This document shows positions 51,796 to 60,416 of a stretch of DNA of 64,000 nucleotides, piece after piece. The position numbers and the translations under genes were made by a program. Each line of letters opens with the position of its first letter. Positions within the stretch are counted from its first letter, which is position 1. Under the pieces are notes generated by a model that was not told the DNA's origin, made no database searches, and worked only from the letters and a program-made list of their open reading frames with translations. The stretch comes from an uncultured Lachnospiraceae bacterium (GTDB taxonomy: Bacteria > Bacillota > Clostridia > Lachnospirales > Lachnospiraceae): the NCBI GenBank assembly GCA_946414885.1, contig CAMKQH010000002.1, forward strand, positions 124,001 to 188,000, given 5' to 3'.

Positions 51796-52921
51796 GATTT
51801 TAGAAAATCTTAAGGAAGAATTTAGCTTAGAAGCGTTAAAATGCATTCCCAAGTCGCTACTGAAATGGTATGATGGTAACAGACGGATTTTGCCGTGGCG
51901 GGAAGAACCGACGCCTTATCGGGTCTGGGTTTCGGAGATCATGCTCCAACAGACCAGGGTGGAGGCGGTGAAGCCTTATTATGAAAGGTTTATGCGTGCG
52001 TTGCCAGAGGTGGCGGCGCTCTCGGAAGCACCGGAGGAAACCTTGCTAAAGCTTTGGGAAGGGCTTGGATATTATAATCGCGTCAGAAATCTGCAAAAGG
52101 CTGCCCGCGTGGTGATGGAACGCCACGGCGGGAAGATGCCTGCGGACTATGACGCGCTTTTGGCGCTTCCGGGGATTGGAAATTATACGGCCGGCGCCAT
52201 AGCGTCCATTGCCTTTGGGATTCCGAAGCCGGCGGTGGACGGAAACGTGCTCCGGGTTCTTGCAAGGGTGCGCGCGGACGGCCGGTGTATTTCGGAGGAG
52301 AAGGTCCGCAGGGCCGTGGAGGCAGAGCTGGAGAAGGCAATGCCCAAGGACCGTCCCGGTGATTTTAATCAGGCGATGATGGAGATTGGCGCCTGCGTAT
52401 GCGTGCCAAATGGGCAACCTCATTGTGAGCAGTGCCCGCTTGCCGTGATCTGTAAGGCGCGCGAGGAAGGAACCGTTCTTAGCTATCCGCGAAAAGAGGC
52501 CAAGAAGGCGCGAACGGCGGAGGAAAAGACGGTGCTTGTGATCAGGGATGAAGGGAGAGTGGCGCTGCGTAAGCGTCCGGCCAAGGGCTTGCTCGCGGGG
52601 ATGTACGAGTTTCCCTGCCTTCCCGGAAAGATCTCTGAACGAGAAGTGATAAAATACCTGTCGGAAAATGGCATGAAGGTGCTGAGGATCCTTCCCATGG
52701 GTGAGACGAAACATGTCTTTACGCATAAGGAGTGGCACATGCAGGGCTTTCAGATCAGAGTGGACGAATTGGAGAAAAACGCGTCAGGCGGTTCGGGAGA
52801 CTGGATCTATGTTGAACCTTGGGAGACAAGGGAGAATTATCCGATCCCATCCGCATATGAGTTTTACGCGAAGGCCCTGTCCATGATCCGCGGGAAAAAT
52901 AGATTTTTGGAGGACAAATGA
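51767..52921 (+). CDS. mutY: A/G-specific adenine DNA glycosylase
   Basis: 384 residues. HhH-GPD domain with catalytic Glu in MLQQTRVE and Asp in AVDGNV, the hairpin LPGIGNYTAG, an iron-sulfur cluster loop of four cysteines (C...CEQC...C near 215-230) and a C-terminal NUDIX-like recognition domain (RPAKGLLAGMYEFP). It removes adenine opposite 8-oxoguanine. The start inside the 5'-nucleotidase gene lacks a strong ribosome binding site, consistent with coupled translation. Confidence 0.94.
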   Translation: MKKQTSKQDEILENLKEEFSLEALKCIPKSLLKWYDGNRRILPWREEPTPYRVWVSEIMLQQTRVEAVKPYYERFMRALPEVAALSEAPEETLLKLWEGLGYYNRVRNLQKAARVVMERHGGKMPADYDALLALPGIGNYTAGAIASIAFGIPKPAVDGNVLRVLARVRADGRCISEEKVRRAVEAELEKAMPKDRPGDFNQAMMEIGACVCVPNGQPHCEQCPLAVICKAREEGTVLSYPRKEAKKARTAEEKTVLVIRDEGRVALRKRPAKGLLAGMYEFPCLPGKISEREVIKYLSENGMKVLRILPMGETKHVFTHKEWHMQGFQIRVDELEKNASGGSGDWIYVEPWETRENYPIPSAYEFYAKALSMIRGKNRFLEDK

Positions 52922-52922
52922 A

Positions 52923-53957
52923 ATGAAGCTTTTATCTATTGCCATCCCTTGTTATAATTCGGAAGGGTACATGGCAAAGTGCATTGAATCCCTGCTTGTG
53001 GGAGGGGAGGAGGTGGAGATCCTGATCGTGGACGATGGTTCCGCGAAGGACCGGACGGCACAGATCGCAGATGAATATGCCGCAAAATATCCTTCCATCA
53101 TCAAGGCAATCCACAAGGAAAACGGAGGCCACGGTTCCGCGGTCAACTCGGGGATCGATCACGCAACGGGATTGTATTTTAAGGTGGTTGACAGCGATGA
53201 CTGGGTGAAAAAGGATGCCTACCTGAAAATATTGGAAAAGCTTCACGAGTTTTCCGGGGAGCAGGAACCCCTGGACATGATGATCAGTAACTTTGTCTAT
53301 GACAAGGAAGGCGCAAAAAAGAAGAAGGTCATGCAGTATCGCAAGATCCTTCCGGAAGGCCAGGTGTTCACCTGGAATGATTGTCATCATTTCTCAAAGG
53401 GTCATTACATTCTGATGCATTCCGTGATCTTTAGGACGCAGCTTTTGAAGGATTGCGGCATCCGTTTGCCGGAGCATACGTTTTACGTAGATAATCTTTA
53501 CGTGTTTGAACCGCTGCCGTACGTAAAGAGAATGTATTACCTGAACGTGAATTTTTACCGCTATTACATAGGACGCGCAGACCAGTCGGTGAATGAGTCC
53601 GTCATGATCTCGAGAGTGGACCAGCAGGTGCGCGTCAACAAAATCATGATCGATTACATGGTTGCCCACAGGCAGGAGATCATGCCCAACAAGAGGCTGT
53701 ATCAGTACATGAGAAGCTACCTGGAGATCATCATGGCGGTTTCCTCCATTATTCTGATCCGGTCGGAAACGGATGAGAATCTGGAAAAGAAGAAAGAATT
53801 GTGGAGATATTTCAAGGAGAAGGATAAGAACGGAAAGCTTTATCATTATATCCGCAGCGGATTCCTTGGCATCTTGCTTCACCTTCCGGGAAAGCCGGGT
53901 AGGAAATTCTGCGTGGGATTCTATCATATCGTGCAGAAGATCTTTAAGTTTAACTAA
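52923..53957 (+). CDS. GT2-family glycosyltransferase
   Basis: 344 residues with a GT-A fold: IAIPCYNSEGY, IVDDGS, NGGHGSAVNSGI and the DSDDW metal motif (near residue 90). It transfers a sugar from a nucleotide donor to an unknown acceptor, perhaps a cell-surface glycan or glycolipid. No TM helix is obvious. ATG 52923 lies 1 nt after the mutY stop, with GGAGG upstream. Ends in a bidirectional terminator. Confidence 0.87.
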   Translation: MKLLSIAIPCYNSEGYMAKCIESLLVGGEEVEILIVDDGSAKDRTAQIADEYAAKYPSIIKAIHKENGGHGSAVNSGIDHATGLYFKVVDSDDWVKKDAYLKILEKLHEFSGEQEPLDMMISNFVYDKEGAKKKKVMQYRKILPEGQVFTWNDCHHFSKGHYILMHSVIFRTQLLKDCGIRLPEHTFYVDNLYVFEPLPYVKRMYYLNVNFYRYYIGRADQSVNESVMISRVDQQVRVNKIMIDYMVAHRQEIMPNKRLYQYMRSYLEIIMAVSSIILIRSETDENLEKKKELWRYFKEKDKNGKLYHYIRSGFLGILLHLPGKPGRKFCVGFYHIVQKIFKFN

Positions 53958-53971
53958 GGAAAAGAATAAAG

Positions 53972-54010
53972 AAAGACCAGTGCCTGGGTTCCCGGGCGCT
54001 GGTCTTTTTT
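53972..54010. terminator. Bidirectional terminator between convergent genes
   Basis: A 16-17 bp stem (AAAGACCAGTGCCTGGG with the facing arm) around TTC, T-run on the right and A-rich on the left; serves the glycosyltransferase (plus) and PAP2 (minus) genes. Confidence 0.85.
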
Positions 54011-54019
54011 GATCGAAAA

Positions 54020-54703
54020 CTATTTATGATATGCCAACAATTCTCTCTTGTAGATTAGTACGTACATTACGGCGGCCAGACCAAGTGCGGTCAACACGTC
54101 AAAGAAGGAATGCTGCTTGATGAACATGGTGGAAAGGATGATGGACAATGCCAACGTAAGGGAGGCGTTTTTCAGCAGCTTGTGATTCTCAAATGCCTTG
54201 CTCTTGGCGATGGCGAAATGTGCGCCTAAGGAATTGTACACGTGGATGCTGGGCCAAAGGTTTGTGGGCGTGTCCGACTGCCACAGGGCGGCGATCATTC
54301 TCGTGAACACGTTGTCCCTGGGCATGACCGCAGGCCGCAGCTGGTGGCCGTTGGGCATGATCGTGGAGATCAATAGGAACAGCGTCATGCCGGTAAAGAG
54401 GAAGGCCAGGCACCGGTAATAATCTCTCTTCGTCTCGTCCTTGAAAAACAAGGCCAATACCGTAACGGATACGTAGGCAAACCAGGCGAGATAGGGGATG
54501 ATGAAGATCTCCAGGAAGGGGATGCGGTCATCAATTCCCATGTGGATCACGCGGAACTGCGTGGTCACGGTGTCCTCTAAGTGACTCCACCAGGTCATGT
54601 AAAATAACATGTATGCAAATAGAGGAAGCAAGTGCCTGTACTGTTGCCAAAACTTTTGGCGGTTTGTCTTCTCGTGGATCAATTGTATAATCTTTTCTTT
54701 CAT
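54020..54703 (-). CDS. PAP2-superfamily membrane phosphatase
   Basis: 227 residues with about six TM helices. The phosphatase motifs are LWPSIHVYNS (PSxH, near residue 150) and the later KQHSFFDV (HxxxD). The first basic motif (KxxxxxxRP) is replaced by GHQLRPAVMP. It resembles the Aur1/Ipt1-like branch of lipid phosphatases/transferases. The start is ATG 54703, about 11 nt after GGAG; a GTG four codons upstream overlaps the site. Role: probably recycling of a polyprenyl or lipid phosphate. Confidence 0.83.
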   Translation of the reverse strand: MKEKIIQLIHEKTNRQKFWQQYRHLLPLFAYMLFYMTWWSHLEDTVTTQFRVIHMGIDDRIPFLEIFIIPYLAWFAYVSVTVLALFFKDETKRDYYRCLAFLFTGMTLFLLISTIMPNGHQLRPAVMPRDNVFTRMIAALWQSDTPTNLWPSIHVYNSLGAHFAIAKSKAFENHKLLKNASLTLALSIILSTMFIKQHSFFDVLTALGLAAVMYVLIYKRELLAYHK

Positions 54704-54731
54704 GCTTATTCTCACTCCAAATCTAGCGATT

Positions 54732-54759
54732 AGTATATCACTTGTTAATTTATTGTCAA
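54732..54759 (-). promoter_or_regulatory. Promoter of the PAP2 gene
   Basis: On the minus strand TTGACA (complement of 54754-54759), 16 bp and TATACT (complement of 54732-54737) with an extended TG. Confidence 0.78.
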
Positions 54760-54823
54760 TATCTTTAAGAAAAAGTTAAGATTTAAAAAAACGTGGCATT
54801 CCGGACGCGAACGTGATATACTT

Positions 54824-54832
54824 TATTCGCGC
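54824..54832 (+). promoter_or_regulatory. Extended -10 promoter of the 54898 gene
   Basis: TGATATACT, an extended -10 element, 65 bp before the start codon. No good -35 box. Confidence 0.5.
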
Positions 54833-54897
54833 GTGTTTTTGAAGCGAAACGGTGAAAATGACCATGCGCGTTTGCAGTAAAAATGGGAGGTTGCGCC

Positions 54898-55776
54898 ATG
54901 TCTTCAGACGTATTGAATTTTTATCTTCCGGACTTTTATACGAACGTAAATCTTTTCTGTTTCTTTCACGACATGCAACAGAGCGCGCCGTCCTGTTTTT
55001 ATGACGACGTAAAGATCACTTCGGCATACGGCAGCTTTCCGAACTGTATCTGGAATGGCGGAAGGGTGATCCTGGACCGCGTTTCCAAGGACATGATCGA
55101 AGCCGTTCTGAAGCAGTATCGCGACAGGGGGATCAAGGTCCGCTTTACCTTTACGAATCCTTTGATCGAAGAGAAACATTTGGCGGATCATTTCTGTAAC
55201 ATGGTCATGGAGCTTGCAGACCATGCCGGAAATGAGGTGCTGGTCAATGCCCCCGTTTTGGAACAATACATCCGTGAAAAGTATCCGGATTACGCGCTGA
55301 TCTCGTCCACGACGAAGTGCTTAAATGACTTTGAACGCATCAAGGAAGAGCTTGAAAAGGATTATTCCCTGGTGGTGCTGGATTCAGCCCTGAACAACAC
55401 GCCGGAGATCTTTGCCATGGATCACAGGGACCGCGTGGAACTGATCGTCAATCACTATTGCGCGGACAACTGTCCCAGAAGAAAAATGCATTATAACGTC
55501 ATTGGAAAGGCACAGCTGGAGTATTCCAACACGCCGCCTGACTGGCAGTGCAACAACGTAAACCGTGAATTCTTCCGGGTGATGGAGAACCGCTCCTTTA
55601 TTTCGACAGAGTTAATTTTTGGCAAGTACCGTGAGGCGGGATTCCGTCATTTCAAATTGGACGGAAGAGGCTTCCCGGCCCACAGGCTGATCGCGGCGAT
55701 GCTCTATTATTTCGTAAAGCCGCAATGGCATGATCAGTTTTGGCAGATTATTCTTCGTGAGATTTATAAGATTTAG
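54898..55776 (+). CDS. Conserved-looking protein of unknown function with CxxxCP motif
   Basis: 292 residues, soluble, no signal peptide. The order of strands (VKITSAYGSFPNCIWNGGR, GIKVRFTFTN, EVLVNAPVLEQYI, ALISSTTKCLND, SLVVLDSALN) suggests a TIM-barrel-like fold. The motif NHYCADNCPRRKMHY (near residue 190) recalls the cysteine cluster of the U32 peptidase/RNA-hydroxylation family, but the match is only partial. ATG 54898 follows GGGAGGT. It is next to glyA with a 70-nt gap. The function cannot be named. Confidence 0.5.
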   Translation: MSSDVLNFYLPDFYTNVNLFCFFHDMQQSAPSCFYDDVKITSAYGSFPNCIWNGGRVILDRVSKDMIEAVLKQYRDRGIKVRFTFTNPLIEEKHLADHFCNMVMELADHAGNEVLVNAPVLEQYIREKYPDYALISSTTKCLNDFERIKEELEKDYSLVVLDSALNNTPEIFAMDHRDRVELIVNHYCADNCPRRKMHYNVIGKAQLEYSNTPPDWQCNNVNREFFRVMENRSFISTELIFGKYREAGFRHFKLDGRGFPAHRLIAAMLYYFVKPQWHDQFWQIILREIYKI

Positions 55777-55846
55777 ATTCGGAATCTCCGGTGGGAGAGT
55801 TTGAATAGAAGACTACAGAATTGAATGGAAAGCAGGAGGAAAAAAC

Positions 55847-57085
55847 ATGTATTCTTTGGATGAAGTGAGAAACGTGGATCCCGAGATCGCGCAGGCCATC
55901 GTGGACGAGCAGGCTCGTCAGAACAGCCACATTGAGCTGATTGCGTCGGAGAACTGGGTATCCAAGGCCGTTATGGCAGCAATGGGCAGCCCTTTGACCA
56001 ACAAGTACGCGGAAGGTTATCCCGGAAAGAGATACTACGGCGGATGCGAGTGCGTTGACGTGGTTGAGAATCTGGCTATCGAGAGGGCAAAGGAGCTGTT
56101 CGGCTGTGATTACGCGAACGTTCAGCCTCATTCCGGCGCACAGGCAAACATGGCAGTACAGTTTGCGGTATGCCAGCCTGGCGATACCATCATGGGCATG
56201 AACCTTGCTCACGGAGGACATCTGACCCACGGCTCACCGGTAAACATGTCCGGTAAGTATTTCAACGTCGTTCCTTACGGCGTGAATGACGAGGGCTTTA
56301 TCGATTATGACGAGCTTCGCAGAATCGCCCTGGAAGCTAAGCCGAAGCTGATCATCGCAGGTGCGTCCGCATATGCGAGAACCATCGACTTCAAGAAATT
56401 CCGCGAGGTTGCTGACGAGGTTGGCGCCGTTCTCATGGTAGACATGGCTCACATTGCCGGCCTGATCGCTGCTGGACTTCATCCCTCACCCATTCCTTAC
56501 GCAGACGTGGTTACCACCACGACGCACAAGACCCTGCGCGGTCCCAGAGGCGGTCTGATCCTCTGCAACAAGGAAGCGGCAGATAAATTTAACTTCAACA
56601 AGGCAATCTTCCCCGGCATTCAGGGCGGCCCTCTGATGCACGTGATCGCAGCAAAGGCAGTTTGCTTCAAGGAAGCTCTGTCTGATGACTTCAAGACTTA
56701 TCAGAAGAACATTGTTGACAATGCACAGGCACTTTGCAAGGGCCTTATGAGCCGCGGCATCAAGATCGTTTCCGGCGGCACCGACAATCATCTGATGCTG
56801 GTTGACCTGACCAACTTTGGTCTCACCGGCAAGGCTGTTGAGAAGCTTCTTGACCAGGCACACATTACCTGCAACAAGAATACCATTCCCAATGATCCTC
56901 AGTCTCCTTTCGTAACCAGCGGCATCCGTCTTGGCACGCCTGCAGTTACCAGCAGGGGTATGAATACGGAGGACATGGACAAGATCGCAGAGGCCATTGC
57001 CCTCGTGATCAAGGGCGGCGAGGAGAAGGTTCCCGAGGCAAGAGCCATCGTTCAGACCCTCACCGACAAGTATCCTTTGATCTAA
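55847..57085 (+). CDS. glyA: Serine hydroxymethyltransferase
   Basis: 412 residues. Typical motifs: [24 protein letters not shown], the PLP lysine in [14 protein letters not shown] and [14 protein letters not shown]. It interconverts serine and glycine with tetrahydrofolate in the cytosol, supplying one-carbon units. AGGAGG lies 7-8 nt upstream. Codon use is that of a highly expressed gene. Its PLP cofactor connects it loosely to the B6 salvage genes at the start of the window. Confidence 0.97.
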   Translation: MYSLDEVRNVDPEIAQAIVDEQARQNSHIELIASENWVSKAVMAAMGSPLTNKYAEGYPGKRYYGGCECVDVVENLAIERAKELFGCDYANVQPHSGAQANMAVQFAVCQPGDTIMGMNLAHGGHLTHGSPVNMSGKYFNVVPYGVNDEGFIDYDELRRIALEAKPKLIIAGASAYARTIDFKKFREVADEVGAVLMVDMAHIAGLIAAGLHPSPIPYADVVTTTTHKTLRGPRGGLILCNKEAADKFNFNKAIFPGIQGGPLMHVIAAKAVCFKEALSDDFKTYQKNIVDNAQALCKGLMSRGIKIVSGGTDNHLMLVDLTNFGLTGKAVEKLLDQAHITCNKNTIPNDPQSPFVTSGIRLGTPAVTSRGMNTEDMDKIAEAIALVIKGGEEKVPEARAIVQTLTDKYPLI

Positions 57086-57101
57086 TCCCCCAAAAACGAC
57101 A

Positions 57102-57138
57102 AAACTCCGACTGCCATTGAGGCGGCCGGAGTTTTTTT
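57102..57138 (+). terminator. glyA terminator
   Basis: AAACTCCGACTGCC (57102-57115) pairs with 57121-57134 (one mismatch, one G-T), then seven T residues. Confidence 0.85.
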
Positions 57139-57170
57139 GTACAGATTAACGAAAGGAATTCCCCTAAAAA

Positions 57171-57184
57171 TGAAAGCGCTTTCA
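57171..57184. promoter_or_regulatory. Perfect catabolite-responsive element (cre) candidate
   Basis: TGAAAGCGCTTTCA is a perfect 14-bp palindrome and a full match to the CcpA cre consensus TGWAANCGNTNWCA. It lies about 180 bp upstream of the lipoprotein gene at 57366 and ahead of the sugar importer region. A smaller palindrome AACACAGGTGTT follows at 57212-57223. Confidence 0.7.
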
Positions 57185-57365
57185 GCAACACGCACAAAAA
57201 ATACCTTAAAAAACACAGGTGTTATTGTTGAAAAACACAAAAGAAGTAAAAAAGATGCTTATTGAGGTAAAAGAATTCCATTTACTTCAAAATTGTGCTG
57301 AATTATACTTGAAAGCAAGGTAAGGGTTTCTTATGGGGTATTTTGTATAATTTAGGAAGAAGAAG

Positions 57366-57962
57366 ATGAAAAGAAATCGATTAATTACCTTAGGATGCTT
57401 GATTATCTGCCTAATGATTCTTGCGTGCGGTTGTGAGAAGGAACCGGATCACAAGAAAACAGGCGAGAGTTGGGCTTACGTACATGAACCGGCAGCAGAG
57501 ATTCTTTGGCTTGGGGAAAATGGAAAGGCAACGTTCAAGGGAGAGGATTATGACTTCGTCAAGGATGACTCGTTCATCACTTTGACGGACAAAAACCAGA
57601 AGGCCTTGAAGATGCATTATTCCATGAACAAAGATCAGATGTTGTTATACGAGATCAATGAGTACCATTTTGTCGCGACGGATGGCTCGGGGGAGCCGGA
57701 TGGCCTTGTGGGGACTTGGAAGGGCGGCGAAGAGGACAGAAGTTCTTTCCAGTTTACGGAGGAAGGCATCTTCATGGAGGATGAATTTTTCCCGGGGCAC
57801 TATACCGTAGACGAAAAGAACGGAACGGTCAAGTTAATGTACGAGGATCATTTTGCTGACACCGTCTTTTATTTTCATTTGGATGGGGAAAAGCTGACGA
57901 TCGAATATCCTTGGCCCATGGTTAAAACGGATTTTGAAAAGAAAGATTCTGCTAAGGAATGA
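57366..57962 (+). CDS. Lipoprotein of unknown function
   Basis: 198 residues. Signal peptide with lipobox ending in ...MILAC (Cys at about 19), then a beta-rich domain in which the pattern W-x-G/hydrophobic strand/GEx recurs (ILWLGENGKATFKGEDYDF, LVGTWKGGEEDRSSFQF, GKLTIEYPW-like end), suggesting a lipocalin-like or repeated small beta-barrel. RBS AGGAAGAAG. It sits between glyA and the sugar importer; link to either is unproven. Confidence 0.6.
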   Translation: MKRNRLITLGCLIICLMILACGCEKEPDHKKTGESWAYVHEPAAEILWLGENGKATFKGEDYDFVKDDSFITLTDKNQKALKMHYSMNKDQMLLYEINEYHFVATDGSGEPDGLVGTWKGGEEDRSSFQFTEEGIFMEDEFFPGHYTVDEKNGTVKLMYEDHFADTVFYFHLDGEKLTIEYPWPMVKTDFEKKDSAKE

Positions 57963-58033
57963 TGAAAGTCATCCGGACGCCCGGGAGGGCACTAATTTTG
58001 GTCATTAGGCAATAAAGCCTGTGATATAGTTAC

Positions 58034-58055
58034 TATAATGGGGCATTCCCCATTA
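58034..58055 (+). promoter_or_regulatory. TATAAT box overlapped by perfect palindrome ahead of the importer
   Basis: TATAAT at 58034-58039 and the inverted repeat TAATGGGG-CATT-CCCCATTA (58036-58055) overlap. The palindrome may be an operator or 5'-end hairpin. No good -35 box is seen, which would suit an activated promoter. Confidence 0.55.
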
Positions 58056-58084
58056 CACGTATTCAAAAAGGAGGAGAAAGTATT

Positions 58085-59386
58085 ATGAAACTGAAAAAAG
58101 TTGCAGCAACTCTGCTTGCAAGCGTAATGGTTCTTTCCATGGCAGCATGTGGCACTGGCTCTGACAAGGGCGGTGACGGCAAGGGCGGCGCAGCTCAGCT
58201 GAGCAAGGACGACAAGATCACCCTGAGCATGTGGTGTATCGCTACCGAGAGCGATTCCAACCGTAATTCTTACGAGCTGGCTATCGACGAGATGAAGAAA
58301 GAGTATCCCAACATCACCCTGAATTGGGAAGCTTTTGAGAACCAGTCTTACAAGACCAAGATTAAGGCAGCAGTTGCAGCTGACGAGCTTCCTGACATCT
58401 TCTTTACCTGGTCTTGCGCATTCCTTGGCGATTTCGTAAAGTCCGGTAAGGTTTACTGCCTGGATGAGGCTTACAAGAGCTATGCAAGCGAGCTTCCTGA
58501 AGTTATGATGGGCAACTCCACTTACGACGGAAAGCACTACGGCGTGCCTCTGACCATGAACATCGTTGGTCTGTTCGCTAACATGGACCTTCTGAAGGAA
58601 GCTGGATACAACGAGATCCCTGGCACCTATGATGATTTCATTAAGTGCTGTGACGCTCTGAAGGCTAAGGGAATCATGCCTTTCGGATGTGCTGGTTCTG
58701 AGACCTGGTGCGTAACCGAGTACCTTGAGTCCGTAATCGAGAAGTCCATCGGTGCTGACGCGCTGAACGACATCTTCCTTGGCAGAGCTACTTGGAACAA
58801 TCCTGACGTTGCTAGCGCAGTTGATACCTTCCAGAAGATGGTTAACGACGGCTACTTTGATCCCAACGGCATCTCCCTGACCAACGACGAAGTTAAGGCT
58901 AACTTCATGAAGGGTCAGTATGCATTCTACATGAACGGTACTTGGAACTGCGCAGACTTCGCAGGCGATGCAAACTTCTTCCCTAAGGTAAAGGTTGCTG
59001 AGTTCCCTGTTATCAACGCAGACAAGGCTAAGCTTGGTCAGCTTATCGGCGGTCCTTCCGATACCCTCGCAGTTGCAGCTTCTTCCAAGAACGCAGCAGC
59101 AGCAGCTACCTACACCTTTGAGCTTGGTAAGAGAATCTGCCACTATGGATATCTTGATGGTTGTGGACTTCCTGCTTGGACGCCTTACGGTGACACCAGC
59201 AAGGTTAACGGCCTGACCCAGGCAGTAGCTGAGATTTGTAACAAAGCTAACGGTTACGTTCTGTTCGGTGATACCGCTATGAACGCTGACGAAGCTAATA
59301 CCTATCTTGATTACGTAGCACAGGTTTACGGATGCAAGGTTGACGGCGCTGGCTTCATCAAGGGCCTTTCCAAGGACATCAGATAA
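58085..59386 (+). CDS. Sugar ABC importer binding lipoprotein
   Basis: 433 residues. Signal peptide with lipobox MAAC (Cys near 20), Gly/Lys-rich tether, then a family-1 (UgpB/MalE-like) sugar-binding fold (ITLSMWC, LPDIFFTWS, YGVPLTMNIVGLFANMDLLKEAGY, NGTWNCADF, AVAASSKNAAAA). It captures an oligosaccharide outside the cell for the permeases encoded next. RBS AGGAGG. Codon use indicates very high expression. A terminator separates it from the permeases. Confidence 0.92.
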   Translation: MKLKKVAATLLASVMVLSMAACGTGSDKGGDGKGGAAQLSKDDKITLSMWCIATESDSNRNSYELAIDEMKKEYPNITLNWEAFENQSYKTKIKAAVAADELPDIFFTWSCAFLGDFVKSGKVYCLDEAYKSYASELPEVMMGNSTYDGKHYGVPLTMNIVGLFANMDLLKEAGYNEIPGTYDDFIKCCDALKAKGIMPFGCAGSETWCVTEYLESVIEKSIGADALNDIFLGRATWNNPDVASAVDTFQKMVNDGYFDPNGISLTNDEVKANFMKGQYAFYMNGTWNCADFAGDANFFPKVKVAEFPVINADKAKLGQLIGGPSDTLAVAASSKNAAAAATYTFELGKRICHYGYLDGCGLPAWTPYGDTSKVNGLTQAVAEICNKANGYVLFGDTAMNADEANTYLDYVAQVYGCKVDGAGFIKGLSKDIR

Positions 59387-59423
59387 TTGATTTCCTTAAT
59401 GGAACAGTAATTAAATAATGATT

Positions 59424-59473
59424 TGCGGTCTTTCCCAATCCTCCGTAAGGGGAACCGGAAAGACCGCATTTTT
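59424..59473 (+). terminator. Attenuating terminator between binding protein and permeases
   Basis: TGCGGTCTTTCC (59424-59435) pairs perfectly with 59457-59468, followed by TTTTT. Partial read-through would give more binding protein than permease. Confidence 0.88.
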
Positions 59474-59498
59474 AATTCACCGGAAGGTAACGATTGGA

Positions 59499-60416
59499 AT
59501 GAAAGAGAAAACTTTTAAGAAAATAAGCATATTTTTGTTCTTATTACCTGCATTACTCTTATTCATCGGCGTGCTGATCTACCCGATCATCATGTCCGTT
59601 TGTTACAGCTTCTATGATCTGAGAAGCGTTTCTACGACTGGAATGCAATGGTGTGGCCTGGATAACTATAAAGAACTTTTCACCAGCGGCTCCATAAGTT
59701 TCTGGCGGGCACTTGGAAATTCATTACTCTTGGCTGCACTTTCCGTATTTATACAGTTACCCCTGGCTTTGGGACTGGCGCTCATGTTGGGTAAGGGAAT
59801 CAAGGGAGAGAGAGCTTATCTTTCCATTTACTTCCTGCCCGTATTGATCTCCACGGTAGTAATCGGTCAGTTGTGGCGTAAGATCTACAACCCTGACTAC
59901 GGTATTCTGAACGCGGTATTATCCTTGCTTGGAATCACCAACGTGATGCCGAACGGCGGCTGGCTCGGAAATGAAGCCTCCGCGCTTTGGTGCGTATTTA
60001 TTCCCACGCTGTGGCAATACGTTGGTTATCACATGCTTCTGATGTACGCAGGCGTTCGAAGCGTTTCCCCTGAGCTTCGCGAAGCAGCAAAGCTTGACGG
60101 CGCAACCGATGCTCAGGTTGACTGGTACGTCGTGATTCCCGTCATCAAACCCATCATTAAGGTAAGCGTAATCTTCGCAGTAACCGGTTCCTTGAAATCC
60201 TTCGACTTGATCTACGTCCTGACGAATGGCGGACCTTATCATGCGACGGAAGTGCCGAGTACCTTGATGATCAACATGCTGTTCCTGCGTAACCGCTACG
60301 GTATGGGCAGTACGATCGCGGTTATGCTGATCTTGTTGTGTTTTGCCTTTGCATTACTGATTAACTGGGCATTTAAGGAGAAGGATATCTATGGAAAAAA
60401 AGAGCATGTTGAATAG
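59499..60416 (+). CDS. Sugar ABC importer permease (MalF/UgpA type)
   Basis: 305 residues, six TM helices, EAA loop (ELREAAKLDGATDAQVDWYVVIPVIKP). The start is ATG 59499, which gives a normal short cytosolic N-terminus; an in-frame ATG at 59418 lies in the terminator hairpin. Its last 26 nt overlap the second permease gene. Confidence 0.9.
   Translation: MKEKTFKKISIFLFLLPALLLFIGVLIYPIIMSVCYSFYDLRSVSTTGMQWCGLDNYKELFTSGSISFWRALGNSLLLAALSVFIQLPLALGLALMLGKGIKGERAYLSIYFLPVLISTVVIGQLWRKIYNPDYGILNAVLSLLGITNVMPNGGWLGNEASALWCVFIPTLWQYVGYHMLLMYAGVRSVSPELREAAKLDGATDAQVDWYVVIPVIKPIIKVSVIFAVTGSLKSFDLIYVLTNGGPYHATEVPSTLMINMLFLRNRYGMGSTIAVMLILLCFAFALLINWAFKEKDIYGKKEHVE

Noticed and set aside
57170-57265. 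31-codon frame starting at the cre palindrome
   Set aside because: Its start is explained by the palindrome; the site upstream is weak and the lysine-rich product looks random. A leader peptide cannot be excluded.
57346-57351. TATAAT just before the lipoprotein gene at 57366
   Set aside because: It is too close to the ribosome binding site and start codon, and there is no -35 box at the right distance.
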